Notes under the pieces: model-generated
What the model was told of the DNA's origin: nothing
The model's database searches: none
Seen by the model: the letters and a program-made list of their open reading frames with translations, nothing else
Part shown: one piece after another, positions 33,584 through 42,585 of the stretch
How positions within the stretch are numbered: position 1 is the first letter of the stretch
Layout of the letters: each line of letters starts with the position of its first letter
Translations under genes and position numbers: made by a program
Assembly: GCF_964204645.1 (NCBI RefSeq)
Contig: NC_134028.1
Location: 18,204,153-18,268,152 of the forward strand
Direction of reading: 5' to 3'
Length of the DNA stretch: 64,000 nt
From: Tubulanus polymorphus
Lineage: Eukaryota; Nemertea; Palaeonemertea; Tubulaniformes; Tubulanidae

Positions 33584-34375
33584 ATGGCAGATAGTTTTCC
33601 AAAAGCTTTCCAATACAATAAATCAATTAAATATAATATTCCTGCAATAGATTTTAAGAAAAATATTACATAAAGAAATGAAGTTTTAAATTCATTAATT
33701 GATTTATATATTTATGTTACTGAAAGTAATAGTTTTCATGTAAAGATGGAAAATATATTTCATGTGTATACAATTAATTTTGAAAATTTAAATGAGGCAA
33801 AACAATGGTTATTAAAATCTAATATGAAGTATTGGCAGAACCAATTAAATTTTGCTGTTTATTGTGCAACAACAGGATGTGGAATTAGTTGGAATGATCA
33901 TTTGAATAAACCAAGTTTACCATTGATGTTATCACTTTTTAGATTTCATACTTATTTTCAAATAAAATTAATATTAGATGAATTAGAATGTCCTTTACCA
34001 GGTTCAAAATATTTTAAAGAATTGAATAATAATATTAATTTTTCTAAGTTTTATAAAATATGTAATGAATTTAATATTAATTCAAATAACGATTTTAGAG
34101 CAAAAATTGGAACAATACATTGGAACAACACTTCATTCGATGCGCAGAAACAATTTAAAGTATTATTTGAAGATTCAATTCATAATGATAAAAATAGATC
34201 GATTCCAGAAAACATTGTAAGATATCAAAATTATTTAGATAAATCACATATTAGATTAAATTATTGTATAGGCCCTTATCTATTCATTATTTCTAATGAT
34301 TTGGTATTAAAGATGGGAAACATAATTGGTTACAATAATCTAATTAAAACTGCCACAATAAATAATTCATTTTGA
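33584..34375 (+). pseudogene. Conserved Polinton protein with YWQNQLNFAVYCATTGCG motif, one premature stop
   Basis: Starts MADSFPKAFQYNKSIKYNIP after a late-type motif (33568-33583). A TAA at 33671-33673 interrupts the same frame, which is then open to 34375. The hallmark is WLLKSNMKYWQNQLNFAVYC followed by ATTGCGISWNDHL, then RFHTYFQIKLILDELE and ICNEFNI. This block is conserved among invertebrate Polinton/adintovirus-like proteins, and I take it to be a virion component, but I cannot assign a fold. About 263 codons in all. An internal ATG at 33746 could give a shorter product. Confidence 0.65.
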
Positions 34376-34417
34376 TTAAATGATATAAATAAAAAGATTA
34401 TTACTGCTCCAAACTTA

Positions 34418-34654
34418 ATGGAAGGTGAAAAAAATAAAAAACATTTTCAATCAACTGAAACTAAAACTAATAATATTAAATTAAATAATGATTCTAAAAT
34501 AAAAGATTACAATACATCAGAAAATATTAGAACCGATAATATTCAACATGATATAATTAAAAATAATGATGATAATAAATCCCATGAAAATGCTAAATTA
34601 GCTTTAACTTGTATAGGAATTGTAATCGGAGGAATATTATATTTTAAATTTTAA
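34418..34654 (+). CDS. Small Polinton protein with C-terminal membrane anchor
   Basis: 78 residues: a long polar, asparagine- and lysine-rich region, then ALTCIGIVIGGILYFKF as a single C-terminal membrane helix. No late-type motif is clear upstream. Low complexity makes this a weaker call than its neighbours, but the terminal helix is typical of small virion proteins. Confidence 0.45.
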   Translation: MEGEKNKKHFQSTETKTNNIKLNNDSKIKDYNTSENIRTDNIQHDIIKNNDDNKSHENAKLALTCIGIVIGGILYFKF

Positions 34655-34670
34655 TTTTTTTATTATGTAA

Positions 34671-36095
34671 ATGGCAGAAGGCGGAGAAGATATTGGAATT
34701 GATACTTTTGGTGACGCTCCCGGTATAAGTGATGAACAACCACCTGATTTTGATGAAACAAGTTTTAGGATTGATAATAAAACAGCATATAATTCTAATT
34801 TAACTACACCTGAATATATTGATAAAACACGTTCAAAGATAAGTACTGAAAATGAAGTACCAGAATTAACAGGAAAAGTATTTAAATATAATAAAATTGC
34901 TAGTGATTTTAAACCAATGTTAAAAAGATCTGGTTTCAATATAACAAATAAAGGTATGGATTATTTAGTAGAAGGTTTAAAATATTTTAATGGTGATTAT
35001 TATTAGGAATTGAAAGGCGACTATTATTTTAAGATTTCAAATCTTAAAAGTACCGATAAAATAATAAAACAATCAACTTTTAATTTATTAAAACAATCAA
35101 AAATTAAGAAAATCATTAATGATGTTATAACTGATGTTACACAAAAAGAAAGGGATGATAATATAAAAGAATTTAAACAAAGAAATGATTATTTTTTTAA
35201 GATAATTAATGAAAATTTAGAACCAGAAACAATTACTAAAGAAGTTATAAATTCCAAAACTAGTAAACTTAAATCAAATAAAGTTCCAATTGAAAAACTT
35301 TTACCGTATGGATTACTTGATGCAACAGATCAAGAATTAGAAGATTTAGATATATTTTCTGATAAAGCAATTAGAGAAATTATTAGTATAAGAAATGAAA
35401 CTGATAAAATTGCACATAATAAAAGTATAAGAGATATTAAAATTAACAATTTAGAAAAAGAATTAACTGATAAAAATGAAGAAATAGAACAACTAAAGTC
35501 TGATCAAGTAATTGATGAAATAGAATATAGGCAAAAAGAATTACGTTTAGAAAAAGAAAAAGATGATTTAGAATATAACATAGAAAAAGAAGAAATTAAA
35601 TTATTATTAAAATCATATGATTATAATATTAATAGATTAAAAGATGTTTTTAAAAGATATCTAATAAAACCAGATTCTAAAATATCATTGAAAGATAGAA
35701 TAAAATTATTATTTAAGTTTGAAGGAATAACAATTCTTTCAATTCTAACAGCTGTAACTATGGTATTTACAACAATTGGTTTAGCAATGTCAAATGCTTT
35801 AAAATCTACTCCTACTCCTACTCCCAATAAACCAGATAAACCCCCGAATGATAATAATTCTATACAAGATAAAGTTAAGGATGGTTTAAAGAAATTAGCA
35901 AAATATTTATGGGAACTATCTAAAAAATCTGCTGCAGCATTGCCAGGAGTTATTGCATCAATTGTTGGTTTTATATTGAAATCTGCAGGAAACATTATTA
36001 ACTTTGCTGCGGAACATATTATTTTATTTCTAATTACAGTTGTAAGTGCTATTATTTTTGGGTTAGTGAATATGATATCAAAAAATATCAAGTAA
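34671..36095 (+). pseudogene. Polinton coiled-coil/multi-membrane protein, one in-frame stop
   Basis: Starts MAEGGEDIGIDTFGDAPG after a late-type motif (34656-34670). A TAG at 35004-35006 splits the frame, which continues open to 36095. Order: acidic N-terminus; FKPMLKRSGFNITNKGMDYL; a long coiled coil (35440-35640 region); a membrane pair (GITILSILTAVTMVFTTIGL); a PTPTPNKPDKPP linker; and a glycine/alanine-rich membrane tail (KKSAAALPGVIASIVGFILK, AEHIILFLITVVSAIIF). The AALPGVIxSIVxFxxKxAG block is recurrent in Polintons. If the stop is read through or is an error, the product has 474 residues. Confidence 0.65.
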
Positions 36096-36120
36096 ACATG
36101 ATCAAAAATAAATAATTAAT

Positions 36121-36135
36121 TTTTTTGTTAAATAA
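36121..36135 (+). promoter_or_regulatory. Putative late-type promoter motif of the Polinton
   Basis: TTTTTTGTTAAATAA directly before the major capsid ATG. The same layout (6-7 T, two bases, TAWATAA-like, ATG) precedes the genes at 32088 (32071-32087), 32445 (32429-32444), 32691 (32675-32690, weaker), 33133 (33117-33132), 33584 (33568-33583) and 34671 (34656-34670). All seven are structural or membrane-protein genes. It resembles late promoters of large DNA viruses in placing TAAATR at the start codon. Confidence 0.55.
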
Positions 36136-37384
36136 ATGAGTGGGAGTTATATCAATCCTTCTAAGAATCATAGAATATCTAATGCTATTAAAGCAGAAAG
36201 ATCACATCATATAATCACTCATAACCCTTCTAACATTAATCCTGATGAAACTTTATATGTTTGAATCCCTCGATTAACACAAAATACTTTTTATGTTCCA
36301 AATAGTATTTATTTATCAGCCGATATAAAAGTAATCGGTAATAATAATAATTATGTTGTTGATAATGTTGGAAGATATTTGATTAAAAAATTAACTATAA
36401 AGATTGGTCCAGAAACAGTTTTCTCATTAGATGATTATAATTTATTTATGCATTATAAAGATTTATGGTTAACTAAAGAAAATAGGAATAATATGATATT
36501 TCAAGGCATCCAATCAGAAAACCAAAATAAATTAAGATCAGAAGCTAATGACGCAATAGTAACTCGTACCGCAGATAATTTGATAAAAAAGATTTATGGA
36601 AGCAAATATAAAATTCCATTAGACTTTGAATTCATAAATAATAATGCGCCTTCATATAGATATGCAATTCAAGAAGACGTTATATTCGAAATAACATTTG
36701 CTCCTGTTAATGAAATTGTAATATCTAGCGTTGTTAAAGATATGAGTTATAAATTATCGAATATATGTTTAGAATATGATACAGTAACTGATGAAAATAT
36801 TTCAAGTATAATTCAAACCAAATACAATCAAGGATTTACATTATTATATGATTATATTGATAAATTTAAAACTGTAACTATCAATGCAAATGATGAAATT
36901 ATTAATGAGAATATTAACTTCCCAAGGAGATCTATTAAAGGTATATTAATATTTTTTTACCATTGCAACATATTCTAATGGTGCAATACAGGTTGATAAG
37001 TATTATAATCCTGAAATAACAAAAGTAGAAATAACTATCGAAGGAATAGCAAATAAAATATTTTGTCAAGGAATGAGAATGATAGATCAATGGCCAGAAA
37101 TTAGAAAACATTTTATGAATGAAAAAGTAAAATCATCTGAAAATTGTAACATTAATCAAATTGATTATTATACTGGTAATAAATACGCATTATGGTTAGA
37201 TTTTAGAACAACAGAGGATAATTCATTACATGGTTCTGGAAAAAAATTACAAAACACTAAAGATGGAATACAATTATTCATGACAAAGAAAAAAGGAAGC
37301 CTAAATTTCAAAATGCATATTTATATTATATCTGACGCACAATTAAATATTGTAAATTCACAATTAGATAGTGTTATGTATTAA
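36136..37384 (+). pseudogene. Polinton major capsid protein (double jelly-roll), two breaks
   Basis: Forms the hexon lattice of the virion. Starts MSGSYINPSKNHRISNAIKA; a TGA at 36262-36264 lies just before IPRLTQNTFYVPNSIYLSAD, the start of the first jelly roll. NVGRYLIKKLTIKIGPETVF and IFQGIQSENQNKLRSEANDA are strongly conserved Polinton/adintovirus capsid landmarks, as is IPLDFEFINNNAP. A second break, a frame change in a T run near 36952, precedes the C-terminal region with IEGIANKIFCQGMRMIDQW and YALWLDFRTTEDNSLHGSG. About 415 codons, a normal length. Late-type motif upstream. Confidence 0.85.
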
Positions 37385-37433
37385 GTTTTATGAAATATTA
37401 AAATTTTAACTTTAATAAAAAATCTTATATTAA

Positions 37434-38570
37434 ATGGAAGGAGGTAAAGTATATAAACATATTCCATACATCGATACACATGAAAATAATGATGGTTTAT
37501 ATTATGTAATACCTTGTAATATAGCTTTGATATTTGATCCTATTTTCAAAATTTATAAAACTCAACTAATAGAAATCGATAATAATAAAAGTGAAGTTGT
37601 TGATAATTTAAGTAATGTAATTGATAATAATGTAATACCTTCTACATCTAATAATGTAATACCTACTACATCTAATAATGATAAGATTGAACCTGATATC
37701 AAAACCAAAACGAGAAATGAAAAATATTGTGATGTATGTAAGAAATATATATCATATAAAAATTGGGCATCACATAAGAAATCAAATAAACATATAGAAA
37801 AAGAAAAGAATAATAATGATAATAATATATCTGATAATAATATAATAGATAATATCATAGATAATGTTAATACAATTGAAACAAATGATACAATAGATAA
37901 TATAACAGATAATGTTGATACAATTGAAACTAACGATAATGAAACAATTGATGATTCTAAAAAACATTGTAACATTTGTGATTTAGATATTTCTAAAAGT
38001 AATTTTTCTAAACATAAAAAATCTCAAGCGCATATCGAAAATGAAAGGAAGTTAGAAGAACATGAAAAGAAATTAAAAGAAATAGAAAGAAATAAAATGT
38101 GCCAATATTGTAATAAAAAAATTGAACCTGTTGATGAAAATACTCATTATAAATCAAAGTTACATCTAATTAATGTTTATAAAATGGTGAGTATGATACC
38201 ATTGTTAAATAACCCAAATAAATATATCAAATATTTTAATCCTAAAACTAACCAATATTATATATTCTATAAGTTGTTATTTGATAAATTATTAGCTTAT
38301 GCAGAAGATAATCCTAAACAAATATATAAATTATTATATTTTAGAAAAATAGATTTAAGTTATCTGATAAATAATTTTGGACATCATTTTGATTTTGATT
38401 ATGATGATTTTGATGAATACTTAGAAAAATTAAGAGAAAAAGCTAATATACCTACTAATTATTATGTTAAGACGGCTCAATTAAAATTAATACATCTACC
38501 TAAGACTTTTGGTGAATTAGATATAAACAGAGATGATTTTATAAATATATTAGAAACAAAATTAGAATAA
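37434..38570 (+). CDS. Polinton U1-type zinc-finger protein
   Basis: 378 residues, fully open, preceded by the early-type motif (37409-37433). Three fingers of the CxxC-x12-HxxxxxH type: KYCDVCKKYISYKNWASHKK; KHCNICDLDISKSNFSKHKK; KMCQYCNKKIEP...HYKSKLH. They resemble the finger at the start of PolB (YCPTCNINIDKSQKARH) and probably bind nucleic acid. Between the first two fingers are near-repeats of DNIIDNVNTIETNDT. The C-terminal 130 residues are unrelated to anything I know (NPKTNQYYIFYKLLFDKLLA). Last gene of the + strand block; it ends at the hairpin region. Confidence 0.8.
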   Translation: MEGGKVYKHIPYIDTHENNDGLYYVIPCNIALIFDPIFKIYKTQLIEIDNNKSEVVDNLSNVIDNNVIPSTSNNVIPTTSNNDKIEPDIKTKTRNEKYCDVCKKYISYKNWASHKKSNKHIEKEKNNNDNNISDNNIIDNIIDNVNTIETNDTIDNITDNVDTIETNDNETIDDSKKHCNICDLDISKSNFSKHKKSQAHIENERKLEEHEKKLKEIERNKMCQYCNKKIEPVDENTHYKSKLHLINVYKMVSMIPLLNNPNKYIKYFNPKTNQYYIFYKLLFDKLLAYAEDNPKQIYKLLYFRKIDLSYLINNFGHHFDFDYDDFDEYLEKLREKANIPTNYYVKTAQLKLIHLPKTFGELDINRDDFINILETKLE

Positions 38571-38599
38571 TTATTATAAAACTAATTTATATAATTATA

Positions 38600-38672
38600 T
38601 ACTAGACGTACGTAAGAATCGTAAAAATCCAAGAATCCAAGAAATCTTACTTTCTTACTCGTACGTCTAGTA
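38600..38672. terminator. Hairpin 1 between converging Polinton gene blocks
   Basis: TACTAGACGTACGTAAGAATC at the left pairs with the right end ...CTTACTCGTACGTCTAGTA. The gene blocks on either side converge here, so bidirectional transcript ending is one role; a small inserted repeat is the alternative. Confidence 0.45.
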
Positions 38673-38820
38673 CATAGTTAAATATAATAGTTTTCATAAA
38701 AATTAAAAACATAAAATTATTAATCTAAGTATAGAAATAGTTATAATATAATCTGTTTTTATTTTTATTAAGAGAAAACATATAATTTATTCATTTTTAT
38801 ATAATTCATTTAATAATTTA

Positions 38821-38923
38821 TATATCTATGTACTAGACGTACGTAAGAATCTAAGAATCTTACTTTCTTACTTTCTTGGCAAGAATCTTACTTTCTTACT
38901 CGTACGTCTAGTATATAGATATA
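38821..38923. terminator. Hairpin 2 between converging Polinton gene blocks
   Basis: A second, longer copy: the stem extends outward through TATATCTATGTACTAGACG and its complement, with one mismatch. Inside, tcttactttcttact is repeated. Same arms as hairpin 1, 150 bp away. Confidence 0.45.
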
Positions 38924-38958
38924 TAAATTAGTTTCTATAATATTCCAAATTATAAATT

Positions 38959-39570
38959 TTATTTTATAAATTTATATTCATAGGGAAATTGTAGTCTCAG
39001 TAATAATTTTGAACCTTTATTATTCTTTAATTTATTCATATATTCATCATGTAATTCAGTAGGTATAATTTGATTTTCTTCCAATGATTGTTGTATGGAT
39101 TTTTTATCTTTGTTATAAAATAAAACTAGAAATCTTATATTCTCTCTAAAGTCTTTAACAATTGAATTATATTTTTGATTTAAAACCCATGTTGTTATCC
39201 CGAAATGTCTTCCAGAGAAAGCTAAGTAACATAACTCACTTTCTCTCACTTTTGAATCATGTAGATTAGCGCAATCATCTATAATGAATAATGTATTTGA
39301 TCCTTTATAAGTATCAATTGCTATTTTTATACAATTATCTAAATTTTCTTTTACTGTTTTAGGATTTAATATAATAAACTTTTCTATCTTAACTAAATCT
39401 CTATTATATGTTTTATTCATTTCATAAGTAGGGCAGAATAATATTATATTATCAAAATGATTCTTATAAATAGTTTCTAACAAGTCTAATATGAAATGAG
39501 TTTTACCACAGTTGGTTACTCCAGTAACTAACATATTATGCGGTTCAAATATAAATAAATCTTTATTCAT
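38959..39570 (-). CDS. Polinton A32/FtsK-like genome-packaging ATPase
   Basis: 203 residues, open. Walker A is GVTNCGKTHF at residues 17-26, Walker B is TLFIIDDCA near residue 95, and FSGRHFGITTWVLNQKYN is the sensor region typical of the A32/HerA-FtsK packaging ATPases of Polintons, virophages and large DNA viruses. It pumps the genome into capsids. The ATG overlaps the end of the integrase gene by 8 bp (ATGAATAA), so the two are probably expressed from one transcript. Intact, unlike its neighbour. Confidence 0.9.
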   Translation of the reverse strand: MNKDLFIFEPHNMLVTGVTNCGKTHFILDLLETIYKNHFDNIILFCPTYEMNKTYNRDLVKIEKFIILNPKTVKENLDNCIKIAIDTYKGSNTLFIIDDCANLHDSKVRESELCYLAFSGRHFGITTWVLNQKYNSIVKDFRENIRFLVLFYNKDKKSIQQSLEENQIIPTELHDEYMNKLKNNKGSKLLLRLQFPYEYKFIK

Positions 39571-40648
39571 TTATTCTTTTAATTTTACTAGATAAAATCC
39601 ATTCATTAAATTTATCATCGTATCCTTTATATTTCACCAGAGAATACTTTTTTCCTTTAAGAGTTTTTGTTTTCAATACTTTTTCTATTTTGTATTCTAT
39701 TTCATCTGGATTTGGTACAAGTAATAATTCTTGTTCATAGAAATAACCTAATATTTCTTCATCTTTTATATCTTCTAATTTATAAACAAATGGTTTAGTT
39801 AATATTATCTTTTTAATCTTAAATATTTCTTCTGTAAAATTTGGGGTATAACCTTTATAAAATGTTTGTCTATATTTAGATATTCTTACGTGTTGTCCTA
39901 TTTTAGATTTAGGTTCTCCGAAATCATGTGTAACAAACGCTCCATATAGATTATTCCAAACTATTTCTGAATTATCTTCTTTTCTAGCTTGTATAGGTTT
40001 CATATTTATAGAACTATGGTTAGAATTATTATAACCTTTCACTAAATCATCTAATACATCGATATATTTATATGTTTCGTTAGCAGTAAAATATTTCCAC
40101 ATTCTAGTTTTCAATGTTTTATTAAATCTTTCTATAATAGATGCTTTTTTATCTGAGTGTGTTGAAAAATATTTTACATCGTTATCAGATAATAGTTTTT
40201 TGAAATGTTTGTTATAAAATTCCTTACCTTCATCAAATTGTATCTTATCTGGAATAGCTTCTTTAAATATAGATTTAAAAGCATTTGTTACTTCTATACC
40301 AGTTTTATTTTTGATTGGAATTGACCATGCGTATCTACTGAATATGTCTATAACATTCAATATCCAGAAATATCCTTTGTTGTATTCTTCTAAGTTCTTC
40401 ATGTCAATTAAATCTGCTTGCCATTGTTGATCGATATATGAAACCATAACTTTTCTTGTTCAAAAAGTTTTATCCATTTTCTTGTGGATTTGATATGTTG
40501 GTTGATTTTGTAACCATGATTTCAATTCACTATATTTTATATCACCATTATCAGATTTAATTTTATTCCATAATTCTGAAACGTTAGAATATGATACTTC
40601 ACTTTCTGGGTTATAATATAAATCTCTTAAATATTGTTCTTTTTTCAT
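39563..40648 (-). pseudogene. Polinton integrase (RVE family, C-terminal chromodomain), one in-frame stop
   Basis: Retroviral-type DDE integrase that inserts the element. MKKEQYLRDLYYNPESEVSY starts the N-terminal zinc-like domain region; a TGA at 40460-40462 breaks it just after QPTYQIHKKMDKTF. The core is then open: YIDQQWQADLIDM (first Asp), PDKIQFDEGKEF (second Asp) and KKASIIERFNKTLKTRMWKY (Glu). It is followed by an SH3-like part with HVRISKYRQTFYKGYTPNFT and a chromodomain-like tail KYSLVKYKGYDDKFNEWI. Chromodomains on integrases steer insertion to marked chromatin. An ATG at 40447 after the stop could yield the core alone. Confidence 0.88.
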
Positions 40649-40654
40649 TCTATT

Positions 40655-41044
40655 TTAATCCATTAATAATAATCTAGATTTAGTTTCAATGGCTTTATGA
40701 TTTGACTTATTTTCTGGTATAATAGGTTTATTGTCTGTACACGGATAACTAAGTTTCCGATTATCATTGGAATCATCTTTATCATCAGATTTGAATTTTG
40801 ATTTATATATTACAACAGATAATATAATAACTGTTACTAATCCAATTGTAATATATAAGTAATTATTACTTCCAGCATTAGAAGAATTAGATGGATTATT
40901 ATTTGAATCAATATCAGGTGATTCATTTATATCAGTTAATTTCTTTTTCTTAGCTTTTTTTAATTCTGAAGATCTTTTACCTAATTCTCTTGCCCATTTA
41001 ATTTGTTTTTCAGATCTAACCTTTTTCTTAACGCCATCACTCAT
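40655..41044 (-). CDS. Small Polinton membrane protein with basic N-terminus
   Basis: 129 residues, open. KKKVRSEKQIKWARELGKRS is a basic helix followed by lysines; a serine/asparagine linker; then one membrane helix LYITIGLVTVIILSVVIY and a polar tail. The SEKQ..WARELGKRS-type motif is shared by small Polinton proteins. It overlaps the upstream gene by 8 bp and ends 6 bp before the integrase start. Confidence 0.6.
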   Translation of the reverse strand: MSDGVKKKVRSEKQIKWARELGKRSSELKKAKKKKLTDINESPDIDSNNNPSNSSNAGSNNYLYITIGLVTVIILSVVIYKSKFKSDDKDDSNDNRKLSYPCTDNKPIIPENKSNHKAIETKSRLLLMD

Positions 41045-41645
41045 TTATTTTAGTTAATTTTTGTTCTGATTCATTTTCTGTTTCGACGTTTGGTTGTAGT
41101 ACAGCGTCATCTGTTTCGTTCTTACCTGATTTATATTCCATAGGCTTGATATTCGAAAATGTTATGACGCCAGTAGAAATTAATGTCATAACCGATCCTA
41201 ATTGGAATGAAGCATAACCGACCCATTTTTGTAATTCAGTCATAACTAAGTAGTCATTTTTCAAATCACTATATAATTTATTTTCATCATTAATTGGTAT
41301 TAACTGGTTACATAATTTTGAATAACATTTGACAATACCATCTGAAATAGAATCATTTATTCGGGCTAATCTAGCTTCTTCATAAATCTTAAAATATTTT
41401 ATTACTTTATCTGGTTTCATAGAGTCTAGTTCTTGAAAAGTAATGATTCTATTTAAAAACTCCTTAGTTTTTTCACCGGCAATCAATAGTTCTAGATGAT
41501 GCTTACAATATAAATAGTATTCATAATCTATATTACAATTAACTTGAATAGAATTAGAAACAACTGTATCTTTATTATCACTAATGCCCAAATCATCTAA
41601 TGTCTTTTCAATATCAATACTATTCTTACTCGATTTCTTTGACAT
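41037..41645 (-). CDS. Polinton protein of unknown function, first of the minus-strand cluster
   Basis: 202 residues, open. Serine/lysine-rich start, then CNIDYEYYLYCKHHLELLIA, a helical middle (KPDKVIKYFKIYEEARLARI; DGIVKCYSKLCNQLIP), a weak hydrophobic segment ASFQLGSVMTLISTGVITF and an acidic tail. No family recognised. It opens a tight minus-strand gene string (41645 to 38959) with 8-bp overlaps or tiny gaps, which suggests polycistronic expression. Confidence 0.5.
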   Translation of the reverse strand: MSKKSSKNSIDIEKTLDDLGISDNKDTVVSNSIQVNCNIDYEYYLYCKHHLELLIAGEKTKEFLNRIITFQELDSMKPDKVIKYFKIYEEARLARINDSISDGIVKCYSKLCNQLIPINDENKLYSDLKNDYLVMTELQKWVGYASFQLGSVMTLISTGVITFSNIKPMEYKSGKNETDDAVLQPNVETENESEQKLTKINE

Positions 41646-41744
41646 TTATATTAGAGAAATTTAATAAGAAAAATATCATAAGTATTATAAAATGATACTC
41701 GTATCTCTTTGGGTTAATACTAGTTAGTTAAAGGTAAAGAATTT

Positions 41745-41835
41745 TAGTATTAGTTATTGTTTTTTGGAGTTTTTTTATTTGTGATATAAAGTATTCTTTT
41801 GAAAAGAAAGTATTAAAAAAACAATAACTAATACT
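41745..41835. terminator. 21-bp perfect-stem hairpin in a Polinton intergenic space
   Basis: TAGTATTAGTTATTGTTTTTT at 41745-41765 is exactly complementary to 41815-41835, with a 49-base AT-rich loop. It lies between the HNH gene's 3' end (41890) and the start of the next minus-strand gene (41645). Transcript end or processing signal are both possible. Confidence 0.45.
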
Positions 41836-41889
41836 AGCTAGTTGAAGATATGTAATTTTTAATACTTTTTATTTAAAATCTATTATTCT

Positions 41890-42558
41890 TTAACCACTCA
41901 TTAAAGACTCAACGTATTGTTCATTATTTGGATCATTGTTCCATTGATCAATAAATTTCTTTGCCTTTGTTAACTGTTCTAAATATAACTGTAAATCTAG
42001 TTTATTAGATTTAATTATGTTTTCCTTCTTTTCTAAAGGTCTTAGATTCTTCCAATTCCAAATAAGTTTTTTATTGTATTCATCATTCATGTTAAATTTA
42101 GATATTGGTAACAGGTGATCAATATGGTAATAATCCCCATAATTATCTATATTCATTTTATCATCGAATTGAAATATAATCCATGATTTGAGAAATTCAT
42201 CTGAACAACCCAATAAATTAGATAATGTTTCTGAATGTGTTTCTTTGTTGAATAATTGTGTTAATCTAGTCCTTAAACATTGTTTCAATCTAAAATTAAG
42301 ATCTGTTTGATATCTTTCTCTCATATATTCTGCCATATAATAATTATAATGTTCTATATTATCTTCTCGGTATTGTTTGGTATATAGTTTAAAACAAGTT
42401 TTACAGCAATATTGAAAACCATCTTTGCTAATCTTACGCTTACTAAATTCTGTTAAAGCTAATTTATCTAATTCACATTTAGAACACTTCTTGTAATATA
42501 TATTTATAACACCAGCGTTATTTGTAATATTGATGGTTTGTGGTTGTTCTGATTCCAT
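41890..42558 (-). CDS. Polinton HNH-type endonuclease with N-terminal zinc ribbon
   Basis: 222 residues, open. Two CxxC pairs (KKCSKCELDKLALTEFSKRK; GFQYCCKTCFKLYTKQYRED) make a zinc ribbon. DYYHIDHLLPISKFNMN is the DH-containing core of an HNH/His-Me finger nuclease, and NLRPLEKKENIIKSNKLDLQ completes it (the usual asparagine-bearing helix). Such zinc-ribbon HNH proteins are frequent in giant viruses and phages as mobile or genome-processing nucleases. It is the outermost gene at the right end, mirrors PolB at the left end, and has a similar early-type motif, part of which lies near the terminal repeat edge. Confidence 0.75.
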   Translation of the reverse strand: MESEQPQTINITNNAGVINIYYKKCSKCELDKLALTEFSKRKISKDGFQYCCKTCFKLYTKQYREDNIEHYNYYMAEYMRERYQTDLNFRLKQCLRTRLTQLFNKETHSETLSNLLGCSDEFLKSWIIFQFDDKMNIDNYGDYYHIDHLLPISKFNMNDEYNKKLIWNWKNLRPLEKKENIIKSNKLDLQLYLEQLTKAKKFIDQWNNDPNNEQYVESLMSG

Positions 42559-42585
42559 TTATTATACATATTTTTTTACTAAATT

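Noticed and set aside
35621-36091. 156-codon minus-strand ORF in the Polinton
   Set aside because: Shadow of the coiled-coil membrane protein gene on the + strand.
37562-37975. 137-codon minus-strand ORF rich in S, L and I
   Set aside because: Shadow of the low-complexity asparagine/aspartate-rich part of the zinc-finger gene.
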